A stretch of DNA of 64,000 bases from an uncultured Alphaproteobacteria bacterium (GTDB taxonomy: Bacteria > Pseudomonadota > Alphaproteobacteria > HIMB59 > GCA-002718135), in contig CABZCZ010000006.1 in NCBI GenBank assembly GCA_902524385.1, positions 21,696-85,695 on the forward strand. Reading direction: 5' to 3'. This document shows positions 25,975 to 34,774 of this stretch, piece after piece. Positions within the stretch are counted from its first letter, which is position 1; each line of letters starts with the position of its first letter. The translations under genes were made by a program, and so were the position numbers. The notes below the pieces were generated by a model that worked only from the letters and a program-made list of their open reading frames with translations, was not told where the DNA came from and did no database searches.

Positions 25975-27951
25975 TTATAAATTTTTAATAATTTTTTCAA
26001 TTAAGTAATCGTCTGTTATTTTAAAGTGCTTATATAAATCTTTATAAGGGCCGCTTTCTCCAAAAGTAGACATACCAACAAAATTTTCATTTTTAATATA
26101 TTTTTCCCAACCATTTATTACCCCAGCCTCAATAGCAAAAATAGGTTTATTACCTAAAACTTCATTTTTATAGATATCATCATTTTTCTCAAACAATTCA
26201 AATGAAGACATGCTTACAACTCTTATTTTTAAATTATTGTTTTCAAAAAGTTTATTTGATGCTGAGCAAGCAATCTCTACTTCGGAACCAGAAGATAAAA
26301 TTGTTGCATCATATTCTTCGAAATCTCTAATTTTATAAGCACCTTTATTAACAAGATTTTCTTTTCGATTATCTTTTTGTAACATCGGCAGGTTTTGTCT
26401 TGTTAAAACTAAGATTGTTGGTCCAGTATTGTTAATGGCACATTCCCATGCTTCTATAGTTTCAATAATATCACAGGGTCTAATGACTGTTAAATTTGGT
26501 ATAGTTCTTAGTGATGCAAGATGTTCAACTGGTTGATGGGTTGGCCCATCTTCTCCTAATCCTATTGAGTCATGGGTCATTACATAAATAACTGGTATAT
26601 TCATAATAGCTGATAACCTAATTGAAGGTCTGCAATAATCAGTGAATACCAAAAACGTTCCTCCGTATGGAACTAAGCCTTTATGCAAAGCAATGCCATT
26701 CATTACTCCAGCCATTCCATGTTCTCTGATGCCGTAATGAATATAATTTCCATTAAAATTATCAAATGTAATTACATTCATATCTTTTGCTTTAGTGTTA
26801 TTTGATCCAGTAAGATCAGCAGAACCACCAATAAGATTTTTTTGATAGTTTGAAATTAAATTTAACGTTAGTTCACTCGATTTTCTTGATGCACAATTTG
26901 TTTTATTATTAAAATGTTCAGATTTTAATTCACCTAATTTTTCTGGAAGTTGTGAATCAATTTTTTGATAATAACTATCTTTAAAATTTTTACTTTCAAT
27001 TAATTCTATATTTTTTGATAACCATGAATTTCTTGATTTATAATTTTTTTTATAAAAACTTCTCCATTCATGTAATAAATCATTTGGAATTTCAAACGGT
27101 GAATAATTCCATTCTAATTTTTTTCTTGTTAAACTAATTTCATCTTTACCAAGAGGTGAACCATGTGATGAAGCTGAACCCTCTTTGTTAGGAGAGCCGA
27201 AACCAATTTTAGTTTTACAAGATATAATTGTCGGAGCATCACTTGTTTTTGCTTGAATTATAGCTTGATCAATTTCCTCATATTTATGACCATCTATTTC
27301 AATTATATTCCAATTATAAGCTTCAAATCTTTTTTTCACATTGTCTGAAACTGAAAGATCTGTTGATCCATCTATGGAAATAGAGTTATTATCGAAAAAC
27401 ATAATAAGCTTATTTAATTTCAAATGTCCTGCGAGACTGCACGCTTCATGACTTAAGCCTTCCATTAAGCATCCATCTCCAGCAAAAACATAAGTGTAAT
27501 GATCGAAAACTTCTTTTCCATAATTATTTGATAATTTTTTTTCCGCTAGCGCCATTCCAACTGCATTTGCTAAACCTTGAGATAAAGGCCCAGTAGTTGT
27601 TTCTATCCCTTCTGCACTTCCATATTCTGGGTGACCTGCAGTTTTATTATGTAATTGTCTAAAATTTTTAATTTGATTTATATCAATGTCTTTATATCCT
27701 GTTAGATACAAACAAGAGTATAATAGCATTGAGCCATGTCCATTTGAAATAATTAATCTATCTCTATCAATCCATTCCGGATCATTCGGATCAAACTTTA
27801 AATGATTTTTATAAAGAACTGTTGCGATATCTGCCATACCCATAGGCATACCAGGATGACCAGATTTTGCTTTTTCCACTGCATCCATTGATAAAAATCT
27901 AATACAATTTGATAATTGTCTGAGATTGTTGATATTATTTAAATTATTCAA
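25975..27951 (-). CDS. tkt: Transketolase
   Basis: This thiamine-diphosphate enzyme transfers two-carbon ketol units in the pentose phosphate pathway. It has 658 residues. FLSMDAVEKAKSGHPGMPMG is the classic N-terminus, then GPLSQGLANAVGMA, VFAGDGCLMEGLSHEA (ThDP motif), GIREHGMAGVMNGIALHKG and THDSIGLGEDGPTHQPVEH. The frame begins with TTG at 27951, preceded by an AAAGGT ribosome-binding site. The first ATG lies within the conserved SMDAV segment, so the TTG is preferred. It heads the tkt-gapA-hypothetical-efp-suhB-rpmE run. Confidence 0.96.
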   Translation of the reverse strand: MNNLNNINNLRQLSNCIRFLSMDAVEKAKSGHPGMPMGMADIATVLYKNHLKFDPNDPEWIDRDRLIISNGHGSMLLYSCLYLTGYKDIDINQIKNFRQLHNKTAGHPEYGSAEGIETTTGPLSQGLANAVGMALAEKKLSNNYGKEVFDHYTYVFAGDGCLMEGLSHEACSLAGHLKLNKLIMFFDNNSISIDGSTDLSVSDNVKKRFEAYNWNIIEIDGHKYEEIDQAIIQAKTSDAPTIISCKTKIGFGSPNKEGSASSHGSPLGKDEISLTRKKLEWNYSPFEIPNDLLHEWRSFYKKNYKSRNSWLSKNIELIESKNFKDSYYQKIDSQLPEKLGELKSEHFNNKTNCASRKSSELTLNLISNYQKNLIGGSADLTGSNNTKAKDMNVITFDNFNGNYIHYGIREHGMAGVMNGIALHKGLVPYGGTFLVFTDYCRPSIRLSAIMNIPVIYVMTHDSIGLGEDGPTHQPVEHLASLRTIPNLTVIRPCDIIETIEAWECAINNTGPTILVLTRQNLPMLQKDNRKENLVNKGAYKIRDFEEYDATILSSGSEVEIACSASNKLFENNNLKIRVVSMSSFELFEKNDDIYKNEVLGNKPIFAIEAGVINGWEKYIKNENFVGMSTFGESGPYKDLYKHFKITDDYLIEKIIKNL

Positions 27952-28036
27952 ATACTTACCTTTATGGTTGATATAAAATTATTTAATATGAGTTCATTAC
28001 AGTGACAATTATAAAATTACAAACTATAAAATTATA

Positions 28037-28225
28037 ATGGAAATACAAAAAAAAATTACAGTTCTAAGCGAAAACTTAAATAATCTAAGATCAGCTTTAG
28101 AAGATTTTAGGGATCATCATATTTCTAAGAAAGAAAAAATTAAAAATCTTGAAAATGAAATTAAAAATTTACGAAAACAAATCTCCGAGTATATTGATGA
28201 ATTGGAAGTTCTAATTAAGAAATAA
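28037..28225 (+). CDS. DUF4164-type coiled-coil protein, probable ZauP-like ZapA partner
   Basis: This 62-residue protein is one continuous predicted coiled coil (heptads from residue 3 to the end, ending LEVLIKK). It lies two bases upstream of a zapA-like gene and opposite tkt, the position where alphaproteobacteria carry DUF4164. In Caulobacter the protein in this place, ZauP, pairs with ZapA to tighten the FtsZ ring. The identification rests on position and coiled-coil character because short coiled coils carry little family signal. Confidence 0.6.
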   Translation: MEIQKKITVLSENLNNLRSALEDFRDHHISKKEKIKNLENEIKNLRKQISEYIDELEVLIKK

Positions 28226-28227
28226 CT

Positions 28228-28647
28228 ATGCCTTTTTATAAGACAAAAATTTTAAACAGAGAAATATCATTAGAATATGAAAAAAAAGATGAAAAAAAAA
28301 TAATAGATTCAATAAATTTAATTAATGAAAAAATTGATAACAAATTACAAAATCCAAAATATACTAATGGAAGAATAAGTGATACTATATTGTTATCACT
28401 TCTTTCTATTGAGCTTCAAGCAGAGCTTTCAGAAAAACTAAATATAGAAAGAATTTCAGAAGTAAATGATGTCAAGAATGAAGAATATCTAAAAGACAAT
28501 TTAGAACTTAAAGACAAAATACTAAAACTACAAAATGAAAAGAAAATTTTAGAAGATGAAAAATTAAAATTAGATCAAGAATTTGATGAAATAAATAAAA
28601 AAATAGAAGGTTTAATTGAAATAATTAAGAATTCTTATTATGAATAA
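28228..28647 (+). CDS. zapA: ZapA-like cell division protein
   Basis: This 139-residue protein has an N-terminal ZapA-like part: ILNREISLEYEKKDEKKI, a helix with KIDNKLQNPKYTNGRISD, and DTILLSLLSIELQAELSEKL. A long charged coiled coil follows to the C-terminus. ZapA binds FtsZ filaments and bundles them. Order (tkt, coiled-coil partner, zapA, 5-formyl-THF cyclo-ligase) matches other alphaproteobacteria. It overlaps the next gene by eight bases, leaving no room for a 6S RNA gene, which often lies there. Confidence 0.75.
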   Translation: MPFYKTKILNREISLEYEKKDEKKIIDSINLINEKIDNKLQNPKYTNGRISDTILLSLLSIELQAELSEKLNIERISEVNDVKNEEYLKDNLELKDKILKLQNEKKILEDEKLKLDQEFDEINKKIEGLIEIIKNSYYE

Positions 28648-29221
28648 TATTAAATATGAAAAATCAATTATCAGAAAAAAACAAAAAATTATAAGAGATA
28701 AGATTTTTAATAACAACCCATCACATTTTGCTTTATCTTTGTTTAATAAACTTTTTGAAAAAATTAAATTTCAAGAAATTAATATAGTTTCTAGTTTTAT
28801 TTCTATAAATTCTGAGATAAATACAAGAGAGCTTAACAATCTTATCTTTGTTAAAAATAAAATTTTATGTCTTCCTGTAATTGAAAAAAAGAATAGTCAT
28901 TTAATCTTTAAGCAATTTAAGAAAGAAGAGAATTTTGTAAAAGGACATATGAATATATCAGAGCCTCAAAATAAAAATAAAATTTTAGATCCTGAATTAA
29001 TATTTGTACCTTGTTTAGCTTTTGATAATAAGGGAAATAGATTAGGTTATGGTGGAGGTTATTATGACAGGACTTTTGCTTATTTAAATAAAATTAATCA
29101 TAGATTCATCTCTGTAGCCTATGCATATGAAGAACAAAAGTTAGATTACATACCCATAGACAAATTTGATTTTAAAGTGGATTATGTTATTACTGAAAAA
29201 TATTTATATAGTTTTCAATGA
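28640..29221 (+). CDS. 5-formyltetrahydrofolate cyclo-ligase
   Basis: The enzyme converts 5-formyl-THF with ATP to 5,10-methenyl-THF. It has 193 residues. The N-terminal KSIIRKKQKIIRDKIF is the basic helix, FVPCLAFDNKGNRLGYGGGYYDR is the hallmark motif near residue 130, and YVITEKYLY lies at the end. It is also called FAU1/YgfA. In this genome it would recover folate trapped as 5-formyl-THF, a side product of the C1 pathway encoded at the start of the window. It overlaps the following gene by four bases. Confidence 0.92.
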   Translation: MNNIKYEKSIIRKKQKIIRDKIFNNNPSHFALSLFNKLFEKIKFQEINIVSSFISINSEINTRELNNLIFVKNKILCLPVIEKKNSHLIFKQFKKEENFVKGHMNISEPQNKNKILDPELIFVPCLAFDNKGNRLGYGGGYYDRTFAYLNKINHRFISVAYAYEEQKLDYIPIDKFDFKVDYVITEKYLYSFQ

Positions 29222-30009
29222 AAATTCTTTTTATAGGGGATATTGTCGGTAAGGCGTCAAGAAAAAAAATTAAAGAAATATTACCAACACTCAAATCTAA
29301 ATACAATACAGACATGATTATTGCTAATGGTGAAAATGCTACTTCTGGTTATGGACTTTCAAAAAAGGATGCAGAAGAATTATTTTCCAGCGGATTAGAT
29401 CTTCTTACACTTGGGAATCATGCATGGGATCAAAGAGATATGCTTTCTTATATTGAAGAAAATCCAAAAATAATCAGAGCTTTGAATTATCCTGACGGTG
29501 TTCCTGGAAAAGGATATTATAAGTTTGAACTTTTAAATGGAAAAAAAATTATCGTAGTACAAGTAATGCTAAGATTATTTATGAATTTATCATTAGATGA
29601 TCCATTTAAAAGTATAATTGAATTTCTTCAAAAAGAGAAATTAGGTAGTACATGTGATGCAATAATTATTGATATGCATGGTGAAGCAACTTCTGAAAAA
29701 AAGGCATTTGGATATTATGTTGATGGACAAGTTACGGCGGTTTTAGGAACACATACTCATGTGCCAACAGCAGACAGTGTTATTTTACCCAATGGTACAG
29801 CTTATCAAACAGATGTTGGAATGTCAGGTGATTACAATTCAATAATTGGCTTCGATATTAAAAATCCAATCCATGGATTTGTAAAGGGATATAGGGCTGA
29901 AGGTAGATTTACACCTGCTACTGAAAATATAACTATATGTGGAGCTTTAATAGAAATCGATATTAATAATGGTTTAGCCAAAAATATCACCCCAATTCAA
30001 GAGACATAA
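29218..30009 (+). CDS. YmdB-like metallophosphoesterase (TIGR00282 family)
   Basis: This 263-residue phosphodiesterase fold protein has the dinuclear metal motifs: ILFIGDIVGKASR (Asp), IIANGENATSGYG (Asn/Glu), DLLTLGNHAWDQ (Asn-His), IIIDMHGEATSEK and LGTHTHVPTADS (His-x-His). Members hydrolyse cyclic nucleotides such as 2',3'-cAMP; Bacillus YmdB affects biofilm regulation. TDVGMSGDYNSIIGF is another family block. It is probably co-transcribed with the cyclo-ligase (four-base overlap). Confidence 0.9.
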   Translation: MKILFIGDIVGKASRKKIKEILPTLKSKYNTDMIIANGENATSGYGLSKKDAEELFSSGLDLLTLGNHAWDQRDMLSYIEENPKIIRALNYPDGVPGKGYYKFELLNGKKIIVVQVMLRLFMNLSLDDPFKSIIEFLQKEKLGSTCDAIIIDMHGEATSEKKAFGYYVDGQVTAVLGTHTHVPTADSVILPNGTAYQTDVGMSGDYNSIIGFDIKNPIHGFVKGYRAEGRFTPATENITICGALIEIDINNGLAKNITPIQET

Positions 30010-30016
30010 TTTACAT

Positions 30017-30043
30017 ATATTAGACACATTTATCTAATATTTT
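30017..30043 (+). terminator. Weak candidate terminator after the YmdB-like gene
   Basis: ATATTAGA (30017-30024) pairs perfectly with TCTAATAT (30033-30040) around an eight-base loop, followed by TTTATATCTTT. The stem holds only one G-C pair and the T-run is short, so intrinsic termination would be weak. The position, between a finished operon and the yebC gene, favours it. Confidence 0.3.
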
Positions 30044-30088
30044 ATATCTTTACTAACATCGTATAAAATATTTATAAATCTACTCTAA

Positions 30089-30838
30089 ATGGCAGGACAC
30101 TCTAAGTTTAAAAATATTATGCATCGAAAAGGTGCTCAAGATAAAAAAAGAGCAAAGGTATTTTCAAGACTTGGAAGAGAAATATCTGTTGCAGTCAAAG
30201 TCGGTGGTGAAGATATTGAAAGTAATATTAGATTAAGATCTGCAATTGCTTCTGCCAAGTCGCTAAATATGCCTAAAGATAACATTGAGAGAGCAATTAA
30301 AAAAGGTCAAGGGAATGATCCTGATAACAATTATGAAGAAGTAAGATATGAGGGGTATGGTCCTGAAGGCATTGCAATAATAGTTGAGGCACTTACAAAT
30401 AATAAAAATAGAACAGCTGCAGAGATTAGGTCATCTTTTAGTAAACATGGAGGTAATTTGGGTGAAACAGGAAGTGTTAGTTTTGGTTTCGATAGGTTTG
30501 GTAATATTACTCTTGAAAAAAGTTTAGTAAAAGAAGATCAACTTCTAGAATTTCTTATTGAAAATAATAGTGAAGATTATGAAATTAATGACTCAGAATA
30601 TTCAATATACTGTGATCAAAACGATTTGCATGAACTTAATGATAAATTAATTAAACAGTATGGTCAGACTAACTCTGCAAATTTAATTTGGAAAAGTAAA
30701 AACAATATAAATATTGGAAAAGATACAGCAGACAAACTATTTAAATTACTTGAAGTTTTAGAAGACAATGACGACGTTCAAGTTGTATCATCAAATTTTG
30801 AAGTTGATGATAATGTTTTATCTTCACTGACAGCCTAA
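30089..30838 (+). CDS. yebC: YebC/PmpR family protein
   Basis: This 249-residue protein opens with AGHSKFKNIMHRKGAQDKKRAK, the family signature. EARYEGYG-like text (VRYEGYGPEGIAIIVEALTNN) and FGFDRFGNI-like text follow. YebC proteins were long called transcriptional regulators; recent work assigns some to translation, easing ribosome stalling at proline-rich sequences. In alphaproteobacteria the gene normally precedes ruvCAB; here a small nuclease gene follows by 14 bases. Confidence 0.96.
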   Translation: MAGHSKFKNIMHRKGAQDKKRAKVFSRLGREISVAVKVGGEDIESNIRLRSAIASAKSLNMPKDNIERAIKKGQGNDPDNNYEEVRYEGYGPEGIAIIVEALTNNKNRTAAEIRSSFSKHGGNLGETGSVSFGFDRFGNITLEKSLVKEDQLLEFLIENNSEDYEINDSEYSIYCDQNDLHELNDKLIKQYGQTNSANLIWKSKNNINIGKDTADKLFKLLEVLEDNDDVQVVSSNFEVDDNVLSSLTA

Positions 30839-30852
30839 TGAAAGGAATATAG

Positions 30853-31146
30853 ATGCCTGATAAAGCCTGGAAAAAAAGAGAAAGAGATGTTGCAAATTAT
30901 TTCAATGGGAAAAGGACACCTTTGAGCGGAGGTAATGGTAAAGTAACAAGAGCTGATGTAATTCATGAAGACTTATTTATAGAATGTAAATTAAGAGCAA
31001 AGCATACAGCAATTAGTTTATGGGATGATACTGCAAAGCTTGCCAAAGAGGAGGGTAAGACACCAGTAATAGCATTATGTGAAAAAAATAGACCAGGGTT
31101 TTGGGTTATGGTTCATAGTAGCGATCTTGAAAAAATTAAAAAATAA
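30853..31146 (+). CDS. Small PD-(D/E)XK nuclease, Holliday-junction-resolvase-like
   Basis: This 97-residue protein has the spacing of a minimal PD-(D/E)XK nuclease: KKRERDVANYFNGKRTPLSGG (Glu10 in helix 1), RADVIHEDLFIECKLR (Asp35, and the Glu44-Cys-Lys46 E-x-K motif). The helix AISLWDDTAKLAKEEGKTPV and GFWVMVHSSDL follow. Similar proteins occur in phages and as Hjc/VRR-NUC relatives that cut DNA branches. It has its own AAAGGA ribosome-binding site and sits between yebC and tolQ, where alphaproteobacteria usually carry ruvC, ruvA and ruvB. A role as replacement resolvase is inferred; a phage-derived cargo gene is the alternative. Confidence 0.72.
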   Translation: MPDKAWKKRERDVANYFNGKRTPLSGGNGKVTRADVIHEDLFIECKLRAKHTAISLWDDTAKLAKEEGKTPVIALCEKNRPGFWVMVHSSDLEKIKK

Positions 31147-31151
31147 TTATT

Positions 31152-31865
31152 ATGGCAGATATAAATAGTGCAAATTTATCGACAGAAGCTTCAGATTTTT
31201 CAATGCTTGCTTTATTTATGCAAGCTGACCTTGTTGTAAAATCAGTAATTATAATTTTAATTTTAGCCTCTTTATATTCTTGGAATGTAATTATTTCAAA
31301 AATTTTAAGAATTAGACAATTAAAAAAACTTGAAAAAGAATTTGAAGATATTTTTTGGTCTGGAAATTCATTTGAAGATTTATATGAAACTTTAAATTTC
31401 AATCAGACAGACCCAAAGTCAAAGTTATTTTGTGCTGCAATTTTAGAGTGGAAAAAAAGTAAATCTCAATATGAAAATGATACTTCAGATATAAATTCTT
31501 TAAAGGATAGAATGATGAGATCAATGACAGTTGTTTTTAATAAAGAAAGTGAAAATGTTGAGAGAAATTTAACATTTCTTGCAACTGCCGGATCAACTGC
31601 ACCTTTTATAGGATTATTCGGAACAGTTTGGGGAATAATGAATAGTTTTAAATCTATTGCAATAGCTCAAAATACAAATTTAGCAGTAGTTGCACCAGGT
31701 ATCGCAGAGGCTCTATTTGCAACAGCTCTAGGTCTTTTTGTAGCTATACCAGCCGTAGTTGCGTATAACAAAATTTCGAACGATTTATCAAAATACTTTA
31801 TATCTTTGGAAACATTCATGGATGAGTTCTCGACAATTTTTTTTAGACAGCTAGAGAAAAAATAA
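31152..31865 (+). CDS. tolQ: Tol-Pal system protein TolQ
   Basis: TolQ is the three-helix membrane protein of the proton-driven TolQR motor that maintains the outer membrane during division. It has 237 residues. The first helix lies at about residues 30-47 (SVIIILILASLYSWNVII). The paired helices contain LATAGSTAPFIGLFGTVWGIM and AEALFATALGLFVAIPAVVAYN, the TolQ/ExbB signature. It opens tolQ-tolR-tolA-tolB with nearly no gaps. The nuclease gene lies five bases upstream. Confidence 0.95.
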   Translation: MADINSANLSTEASDFSMLALFMQADLVVKSVIIILILASLYSWNVIISKILRIRQLKKLEKEFEDIFWSGNSFEDLYETLNFNQTDPKSKLFCAAILEWKKSKSQYENDTSDINSLKDRMMRSMTVVFNKESENVERNLTFLATAGSTAPFIGLFGTVWGIMNSFKSIAIAQNTNLAVVAPGIAEALFATALGLFVAIPAVVAYNKISNDLSKYFISLETFMDEFSTIFFRQLEKK

Positions 31866-31866
31866 A

Positions 31867-32286
31867 TTGATTACCTCAAATAATACAAACAAACGTAGGA
31901 AACAAAGGTACACTCAAATGAGTGAAATTAATGTTACACCTTTTGTAGATGTTATGCTTGTTTTACTTATTGTTTTTATGGTTACCGCACCTCTTTTAAC
32001 GGTTGGAATAAAGGTTGATTTGCCCAAGGTTGAGGCAACAGCATTAACTGATATTAAAGATCCAATTGAGATAACTATTAATTTAGAAGGTGATATTTAT
32101 TTAGGAGAATCAAAAGTTGAAGTTGAAAACTTAATTCCTAGATTAAATGCAATTACAGAGCAAAATACAGAAGCAAGAATTTATGTTAGAGGAGATCGCG
32201 TAGTAGCATATGGAAGAATTATGGAGATTATGGCAACAATAAATTCAGCGGGCTACGTAAAAGTTGCTTTAATAACTCAACAATAA
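31867..32286 (+). CDS. tolR: Tol-Pal system protein TolR
   Basis: TolR is the second motor subunit, one N-terminal transmembrane helix with a periplasmic domain, 139 residues. SEINVTPFVDVMLVLLIVFMV contains the proton-path aspartate (the D of VDVML). KVDLPKVEA and the C-terminal TINSAGYVKVALIT match. The frame opens with TTG at 31867, two bases after tolQ; an ATG at 31918 would remove the basic RRKQRY stretch typical before the helix, so the TTG is preferred. Confidence 0.94.
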   Translation: MITSNNTNKRRKQRYTQMSEINVTPFVDVMLVLLIVFMVTAPLLTVGIKVDLPKVEATALTDIKDPIEITINLEGDIYLGESKVEVENLIPRLNAITEQNTEARIYVRGDRVVAYGRIMEIMATINSAGYVKVALITQQ

Positions 32287-33357
32287 ATGGATAGAATAAG
32301 TTATAATAGCTTAAAATTATTAAGCTATTTTGAAAATCTAAATCCTCAAAAATCAGGAATTTTTTTTTCCATAATAATTCACTTACTTATTCTTTTATTC
32401 ATGGTTGGTTTACCAAATTTTTTTTCTCCTAAAGAAATATATGTTCCCAACGTAATACCAATCGAAATCCTAAATGTAACTGAAAACACAAATTTAAAAA
32501 AAACAGAAACACAAAAACTAGATAATAAAAATAAGGAAACGATCACTGAGCAAAAAAAATTCAATTCGTCAGATCAATTAGAGGTTAAGAAAAATATAGA
32601 AATTAGTAAATCAAAATTTGAAGAAAAAACTAACACAGTTCAACCAGTTTTAGAGACTAAACAAACACCAAGTTTAGACATTAAAGAAAAAGAAAAGATT
32701 AAAATTAAGGAAAAAGAGATTGTTGAAATTAAACAAAAAGTTGAAACAATTAAAACTGATAAAATAAAACCTAAGCTCAAACCTAAACCAAAAATTTCTA
32801 ACAATGAAAATATAAATTCTGATTTAGATCTAGAAACAAACATAAAGGACAAACCAAAGTTAGAAAAAGAAAAAACTATTACTAAACCTCAGCCAAAGCC
32901 TGAAAAAGATTTTAGTATTGCCTCTATGTTAAAAGATTTAAGAAATGAGAAAACAAATATTGTAGAAAATGATACTAATAAAGAAGTAGATAAAGTTGAA
33001 AATAAAAGTACCGATGAAAGTAATGAAAATGCAACTTTGTCAATCTCTGAAATAGATTTATTAAGACAGCAATTATCATCTTGTTGGAATGCTCCTGCGG
33101 GAGCTGTTATAGATCCAGGCATGGTTGTTAGGATTTCAGCAAAAGTTATGCAAAATATGAAGGTTTCATCAAGCAGTGTCCGTATTGTTGACACAAATAT
33201 ATCTAAAACTAATCCTTTTTATGGACCGATTACTGATAGCGCGATGAGAACTTTATTAAACCCACAATGCACTCCTTTAAAACTTCCAAAAGATAAATAT
33301 AATTTATGGAAAAATCTTACAATTACTTTTGATTATAGTATTATGAAAGGATATTGA
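32287..33357 (+). CDS. tolA: Tol-Pal system protein TolA (TonB-like C-terminal domain)
   Basis: TolA spans the periplasm and links TolQR to TolB/Pal. The 356-residue protein has one transmembrane helix (about residues 24-43, FFSIIIHLLILLFMVGLP). A Lys/Glu/Ile-rich extended domain follows to about residue 230, then a C-terminal domain with LLRQQLSSCWNAPAGAV and LNPQCTPLKLPKDKY, similar to TolA domain III. Identity rests on order plus this architecture, since the middle is low complexity. It overlaps tolB. Confidence 0.9.
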   Translation: MDRISYNSLKLLSYFENLNPQKSGIFFSIIIHLLILLFMVGLPNFFSPKEIYVPNVIPIEILNVTENTNLKKTETQKLDNKNKETITEQKKFNSSDQLEVKKNIEISKSKFEEKTNTVQPVLETKQTPSLDIKEKEKIKIKEKEIVEIKQKVETIKTDKIKPKLKPKPKISNNENINSDLDLETNIKDKPKLEKEKTITKPQPKPEKDFSIASMLKDLRNEKTNIVENDTNKEVDKVENKSTDESNENATLSISEIDLLRQQLSSCWNAPAGAVIDPGMVVRISAKVMQNMKVSSSSVRIVDTNISKTNPFYGPITDSAMRTLLNPQCTPLKLPKDKYNLWKNLTITFDYSIMKGY

Positions 33358-34673
33358 TGAAAAAAGTTTTTTTAATAACCCTTTTTTTATTTTTTAGTTT
33401 AAAAGTCTACTCTTTAGAAGTGACTCTAACACAAGGTAGTGTGAAGCCAACACCAATAGCTGTAACAGAGCTATACTCAAAAAATTCACAATTAACTAAA
33501 GTAGGAAAAAATATTTCAACTGTTGTTTCAGATAATTTAGAGAGGTCTGGACTTTTTTTACCAATAGATAAAAGATCATTTATTCAAGATAATCAATCTC
33601 TATCTAATAAACCTAGATTTGAAGATTGGAAGTTAATAAAAGCACAACATTTAGTTTCAGGGAAAATTTCATCTAATAATGGAAAAATATCTGTCGAATT
33701 TAGATTGTATGATGTGTTTCAACAAAAACAAATAGTTGGAAAAAAATACGAAACTAGTGAAAAAAATTGGAGAAGAGTTGCTCATATTATTTCAGATTCC
33801 ATTTTTAAAAATATAACTGGCGAAGGTGGTTACTTTGATACAAGGATAGTTTATGTTGCTGAGACAGGGCCAAAAGAAAATAAACAAAAAAGATTAGCAA
33901 TCATGGATCAAGATCAATCAAACCATCGTTTTTTAACAGACGGATCCTATCTAGTTTTAACTCCAAGGTTCTCTCCTAATTCACAAAAAATTACATACAT
34001 GTCTTATGTAAATAGAAACAATCCAAGAGTTTACATATTTGATATAGAAACTGGTAAGCAAGAAATAGTTGGTGAGTTTCCTGGAATGACATTTGCCCCA
34101 CGTTTTTCACCTGACGGTAATCAAATCGTCATGTCTTATACGGATCCAGAAATTGGTAATTCCGAAATTTATATTCTTGATCTAAAAACAAGAATTTCAA
34201 CAAGGGTGACTAATAATTCTTCTATAGATGTTTCTGCAAGTTTTTCACCAGATGGAAAACAAATAGTTTTTAACTCAGATAGAAGTGGAAGAAGACATTT
34301 GTATGTAAGTGATAATAATGGAAAAAATATTAAAAGAATTAGCAGGGAAGCAGGAAGTTACTATACTCCAGTTTGGTCACCAAGAGGTGATATGATAGCA
34401 TTCACTAAGCAAGAGGGAGGGCAATTTTATATAGGTGTTATGGAGATTGATGGTTCAAATGAGCGAATGATTGCAAAATCATTCCATGTTGAAGGTCCTA
34501 CATGGGCTCCAAATGGTAGATTTTTGATGTACTTTAAGGAAGAAAGAACAGCTGAAGATGGATCTGGAGGAGAATCTAGTCTTTATTCTATCGATTTAAC
34601 TGGTTTTAATGAAAGAAAAGTAATAACGCCGTTAGGTGGTTCTGATCCAGCATGGTCACCATTAATGCATTAA
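33357..34673 (+). CDS. tolB: Tol-Pal system beta-propeller protein TolB
   Basis: This periplasmic protein binds Pal and TolA, 438 residues from the ATG at 33357 (a TTG three bases earlier is less likely). The signal peptide ends near KVYSLEV. An N-terminal domain follows, then a six-bladed propeller with repeated blades: PRFSPNSQKITYMS, PRFSPDGNQIVMSY, ASFSPDGKQIVFNSDRSG, PVWSPRGDMIAFTK and PTWAPNGRFLMYFK. Its ATG shares the last base of the tolA stop. Confidence 0.96.
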   Translation: MKKVFLITLFLFFSLKVYSLEVTLTQGSVKPTPIAVTELYSKNSQLTKVGKNISTVVSDNLERSGLFLPIDKRSFIQDNQSLSNKPRFEDWKLIKAQHLVSGKISSNNGKISVEFRLYDVFQQKQIVGKKYETSEKNWRRVAHIISDSIFKNITGEGGYFDTRIVYVAETGPKENKQKRLAIMDQDQSNHRFLTDGSYLVLTPRFSPNSQKITYMSYVNRNNPRVYIFDIETGKQEIVGEFPGMTFAPRFSPDGNQIVMSYTDPEIGNSEIYILDLKTRISTRVTNNSSIDVSASFSPDGKQIVFNSDRSGRRHLYVSDNNGKNIKRISREAGSYYTPVWSPRGDMIAFTKQEGGQFYIGVMEIDGSNERMIAKSFHVEGPTWAPNGRFLMYFKEERTAEDGSGGESSLYSIDLTGFNERKVITPLGGSDPAWSPLMH

Positions 34674-34774
34674 TTTGATATAATACAAAAAAATATACGA
34701 AATTTTAAAAAAAATGTTAAGAAACTCCATATAATTTAGTATATTTATTCAAAGTATTAAGGGAGCACTTATTT

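Noticed and set aside
28640..28650. 6S RNA gene between zapA and the cyclo-ligase gene
   Set aside because: This is a common place for ssrS, but the two genes overlap by eight bases here, so there is no room.
32889..33194. 101-codon minus-strand frame in tolA
   Set aside because: It is antisense to the low-complexity and C-terminal parts of TolA; Ser/Phe/Leu-rich translation is what antisense of Glu/Lys/Asn-rich text gives.
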